Source: Gonocerus acuteangulatus (taxonomy: Eukaryota; Arthropoda; Insecta; Hemiptera; Coreidae). Taken from it: a stretch of 64,000 bases of DNA. The stretch covers positions 28,291,448 to 28,355,447 of the forward strand of contig OX328124.1 of assembly GCA_946811695.1 (NCBI GenBank). The letters are read 5' to 3'. Shown one piece after another: positions 61,072 to 64,000 of the stretch; the stretch's first letter is position 1, and each line of letters opens with the position of its first letter. Under the pieces are notes generated by a model that worked only from the letters and a program-made list of their open reading frames with translations, searched no databases and was not told the origin of the DNA. The position numbers were made by a program, and so were the translations under genes.

Positions 61072-63096
61072 TCAACATTTGATTTGCCATATCTTTTCTG
61101 AACTAATATAATTAGAATTATTTTCTCTCCATGTATACACATGCCCTGCGAGACTGCGTATTCCAATAAGGTGTGCCCAAACATGTTTTTGTGCATGAAG
61201 GTATTCTCCGTGGTATGTGTTTTTTATCGCAAAGTTTTCTCCGTCATTTAAAGGAACCACTGTCCACCAACCTTGTAGTACTGATTCTCCTAGTCTCCAA
61301 GTGAATACATTTCTGCGTTTACTATCAAATGCAAACATATTTGAAGCTGCATACAGATACTCTTTGTAATGGGCATTTTTTATTTCAAAAAAGTCTTCAT
61401 CTTCTTCAAAATTTGGGATGAAGTTCCAGTAGGTCTCAATCATTTCTCCCGCTTTCCTCTGAATTAATACGTTTCTCCTCTCTGAATCATAAGCAAGGTC
61501 ATCAGTTGGCGAATATAGATATCCATCCCAAGTTTTGCACTTAATGGTGCAATTCACTCCACCCCAAATCAAATTTTTCACTGATTTATATAAACGGTTT
61601 TTGAGTCCCACAGTTATGTTTTTGAAATGTTCTGATATGTGTTGATAGTTTTCTCTAGCCATAATTTCTTTCAGAGTGAATGCAATCACTTGTTGTTCAG
61701 AGGAGTTTAAATTATTGTTGTTTCTCATATTTTCAAATAGAGCAGTGATGAATAAACATTGATCCTCAACATAATTATTTTCCCGAATAAACTTAAGTAT
61801 GGCTCTTACATTCTTCAAGTCGTGTGCATATGCTTTTTCAATAATATCTGGATAATACCTCCTTATATCATGGCTATATTCCTTTAAAAACTGTATAATT
61901 GTTTTGTAATTACATTTGGTAATACTATCGGACCATGATTCAATTATCTTTTGAGTATGTTCTTTTAATTTGGATTCAATAGGTGTATTCTTCATGCAGC
62001 GTTTAGTAGCTCTGAGGAATATCATTGTATTCGGACTATTTAGTTCATCGTTCTCTTTCATTAAATCATATAACGTGACAAAAACTATCACATTCTGACT
62101 GCAGGAAGAAAGTACACTTCCAAAGTCGATTATTTTCTTTAAATTTTCTAATTGCCCATGATCAACATAGGCTGATGTAGTAATATCAATTAAAACAGAG
62201 TTCTTTTTAATTTGGTTAAAATATCTAATAGCATTTGCAATGTTTCCTCGGCTGATATTTTCTATACACTTTTTGATTTGGCTATTTTCGGATTCTCTCT
62301 TTATATCATTTATCACACTTTCTGTTGCTTGCAGTTTGGCTCCCAGTAAGTCAAATTGTTGTTTTAGCTCTTGAGAAAAAGAATCTTTCGTAATATTTCC
62401 TTCGTGCTTATAACTATAAATTATCCTCTTGTAAACGACATCCCATTTATTTATTTCATCAATAGGAGCTTGGCTGATTGTAGTTTGATTCAGTCCGCAT
62501 TTGAGAAAATCTACGGAGCATTGTACTAATTTCAACCATTGTATACAATTGTTGGAGTCGGATTCATTGTAGCCACAGGCATTCGAAAGTTTTGAGGCTT
62601 GTGAAATTATTTCATTTATTTTAGTTTTCACATCCAAAAGTTTTTCTTTTGACAACGGGCAAGGAGTGTTGCTTTTTATTACTGATCTAGTGAAACGGTG
62701 ATGTATCACAACGTTAAATGTTTCAATATTGGGCCTGCACAGTCTGTCCAATAAGGGATGAGTAATTTTGTTAAATATTCTATCACAACGACTTCTGTAT
62801 CTTTTATCTAATTGTGATATTATTGGTAACAAAGGGTCTAATATCTCAGTTATATTATTTTTTGTGCTTTGTCTAGTCTTTGCTTCTGTGATTTTATTTG
62901 AAGACATTCCACCTAAAAATATATAATTGGATTCAAGTTTCTTCTCGGGCGATTTAAGATTTACATAATAGGGGTGAAGTTCTTCAGGCTTATTGTAAAT
63001 TGAAACTTCAGAAGCATTTTGATTTTTTTTATCTTCATACGACTCTTTCGATGCTAACTGAATGATGAATAGAATGACTGTAAGTGATGTGTTCAT
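61072..63096 (-). CDS. Secreted protein with C-terminal RRRVFTW repeats, copy B (674 aa)
   Basis: ATG at 63096-63094; the upstream codon extension starts at TTG, so MNTSLTV is the start. Same plan as copy A: signal peptide (1-19), long Cys-bearing probably helical region with C-x9-C-x8-C-x6-C, then three repeat modules (EYLYAASNMFAFDSKRRNVFTW is the middle one) and IWQIKC at the end. The middle of the protein (from about KINEIISQASK to KIIDFG) is almost identical to copy A, while differences cluster after about residue 380. The third module has a replaced, longer loop (YLHAQKHVWAHLIGIRSLAG against DLYAECDWHKFFYITG). Extracellular; function unknown; similarity to mosquito TRIO/DUF4803-type proteins is from memory. 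Confidence 0.85.
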   Translation of the reverse strand: MNTSLTVILFIIQLASKESYEDKKNQNASEVSIYNKPEELHPYYVNLKSPEKKLESNYIFLGGMSSNKITEAKTRQSTKNNITEILDPLLPIISQLDKRYRSRCDRIFNKITHPLLDRLCRPNIETFNVVIHHRFTRSVIKSNTPCPLSKEKLLDVKTKINEIISQASKLSNACGYNESDSNNCIQWLKLVQCSVDFLKCGLNQTTISQAPIDEINKWDVVYKRIIYSYKHEGNITKDSFSQELKQQFDLLGAKLQATESVINDIKRESENSQIKKCIENISRGNIANAIRYFNQIKKNSVLIDITTSAYVDHGQLENLKKIIDFGSVLSSCSQNVIVFVTLYDLMKENDELNSPNTMIFLRATKRCMKNTPIESKLKEHTQKIIESWSDSITKCNYKTIIQFLKEYSHDIRRYYPDIIEKAYAHDLKNVRAILKFIRENNYVEDQCLFITALFENMRNNNNLNSSEQQVIAFTLKEIMARENYQHISEHFKNITVGLKNRLYKSVKNLIWGGVNCTIKCKTWDGYLYSPTDDLAYDSERRNVLIQRKAGEMIETYWNFIPNFEEDEDFFEIKNAHYKEYLYAASNMFAFDSKRRNVFTWRLGESVLQGWWTVVPLNDGENFAIKNTYHGEYLHAQKHVWAHLIGIRSLAGHVYTWRENNSNYISSEKIWQIKC

Positions 63097-64000
63097 TTTC
63101 AAATTTTCAGATATCGTATAAGGAGAGACAAAAAAGGTTTAATCAACAGTTCACTGAAACAATAGTATCTTACATTGTAGAAAATACTTCCAATGAAATT
63201 CTGAATATTATCAACACATTGTATCGCATCAGATAAACAAATTTTGTGTTATCGTTATCAATTTTCAGAAAATAATTGAAGATTCTCCATCCTAGTCAAC
63301 TCAAAACTTCTGAAACAAAGAAACAAATACAAAATTACATTCTTTTTCTCTTAATCTTACAAATTGTCTTTTTAAAGATTTAGATAGAATAATTTTTTGG
63401 TATTTCGCTTATGTAAATACGCTACAATGTATACTTGAATCTTGCCACCTATTACGTTAGCAGTCGAATGTTTCCCATGGTTCCATGTGTTGAAATGTAA
63501 TTGGATATACAGTTTGTTGGTTGTATGTGCAAAAAGTCCGACCCGAAGGAACTGCGTCATCTTAGTGCAGTTCCGTTCTTATCCCTAGTGTCATTTGGAA
63601 AGATTGAAATAGAAACAGTTATTATTTTGGTTCGACCTTTCCTGGGATCCCTTTGTAAACAAAGGGCCAGAGTACCCTTTTACTGGAATCCCACCCAACA
63701 GCTTGGTTGGCCAACCCCACTACTACAAATAGTTATTTCACAGTATCAAATATAATGTTTCTAATTTTCTTGACTTCTTCTACTGTAATAATAGTTCTAT
63801 AAATAAATGCAAAACCGTTCAAAAGAACAAAACATACACATTTGAAGTTTTAAGCACTTATTTCTCCGATTGACAATGCCTAATCAAAAATTTCTTCAGA
63901 ACCTTACTTGTAGAGCATTTAGTAAGATTTCGAATGGTAACCTTCCGCTTACCAAGATTCTCAACCGTTTTAGAGATATTAAGGAAAATATAAGAAGTTT
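63097..64000. other. Upstream region of the copy B secreted-protein gene and start of a GCGCGG element
   Basis: 63097-63530 matches 17611-18046. From 63533 a GCGCGG-family element begins (TCCGACCCGAAGG...) and runs off the window. Whether it also carries the 5.3-kb nested insertion cannot be seen. Confidence 0.6.

Larger units (their letters stand above)
44486..64000 (+). repeat. Segmental duplication, copy B (continues off the window)
   Basis: Counterpart of 1341-18560. Extra segments here include 45390-45685, about 47312-49925, probably 50445-52020, 55345-55972, 56807-57550 and 59387-59982. It lacks the two Helitrons, the second tandem unit and the SINE at 13991 found in copy A. Confidence 0.9.

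Overview
The window is eukaryotic, AT-rich and full of transposons. The two recognisable gene families are a Thr-nucleophile isoaspartyl peptidase/L-asparaginase with invertebrate-style small exons, and a secreted protein with 'YLYA...RRRVFTW' repeats that I associate with arthropods. An arthropod source is the best guess; I cannot name the species. GT-AG introns, tRNA-derived SINEs, Helitrons, a mariner remnant, Penelope-like fragments and very long (TA)n tracts all fit. Class and family names for genes and mobile elements rest on motifs, ends and target sites seen by eye, not on database searches. || Layout. The main organising feature is a large segmental duplication in direct orientation. 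Copy A runs from about 1341 to at least 18560. Copy B starts at about 44486 and runs off the end at 64000. Each copy carries exons 3-6 of the asparaginase-like gene (A 1949-8116; B 45106-54519) and, convergent on the minus strand, one intact single-exon gene for a ~670-residue secreted protein (A 15601-17610; B 61072-63096). Only the B asparaginase gene is complete here: its exons 1-2 lie at 40827-42837, with a candidate TATA-less promoter near 39400-39500. A's exons 1-2 are not in the window. Degenerate 3' ends of the secreted-protein gene at 14441-14525, 37195-37680 and 59300-59386 show that this family was once a larger local array. || The two copies act as natural empty-site controls for each other. 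Comparing them reveals exact insertion sites of two Helitrons in A (2614-3776, 9743-12061), a tRNA-SINE in A (13991-14189), and two Penelope-like fragments (45390-45685, 59387-59982), an LTR remnant (56807-57550) and probably a long repeat (50445-52020) in B. || The segment 18560-39250 between the copies holds no intact conserved gene. It consists of copies of one long repeat family (here called GCGCGG, after its ends), into which other elements are nested: a 5.3-kb stack of inverted repeats inside inverted repeats (19073-24327), two long-TIR foldback elements with ~9-bp target duplications (25054-25997, 27067-28235), ~250-bp MITEs, a truncated LINE, a gag-like ORF and hammerhead-ribozyme-like motifs. 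|| No direct functional link between the asparaginase and the secreted proteins can be seen beyond shared duplication and the same repeat family lying just past their 3' ends.
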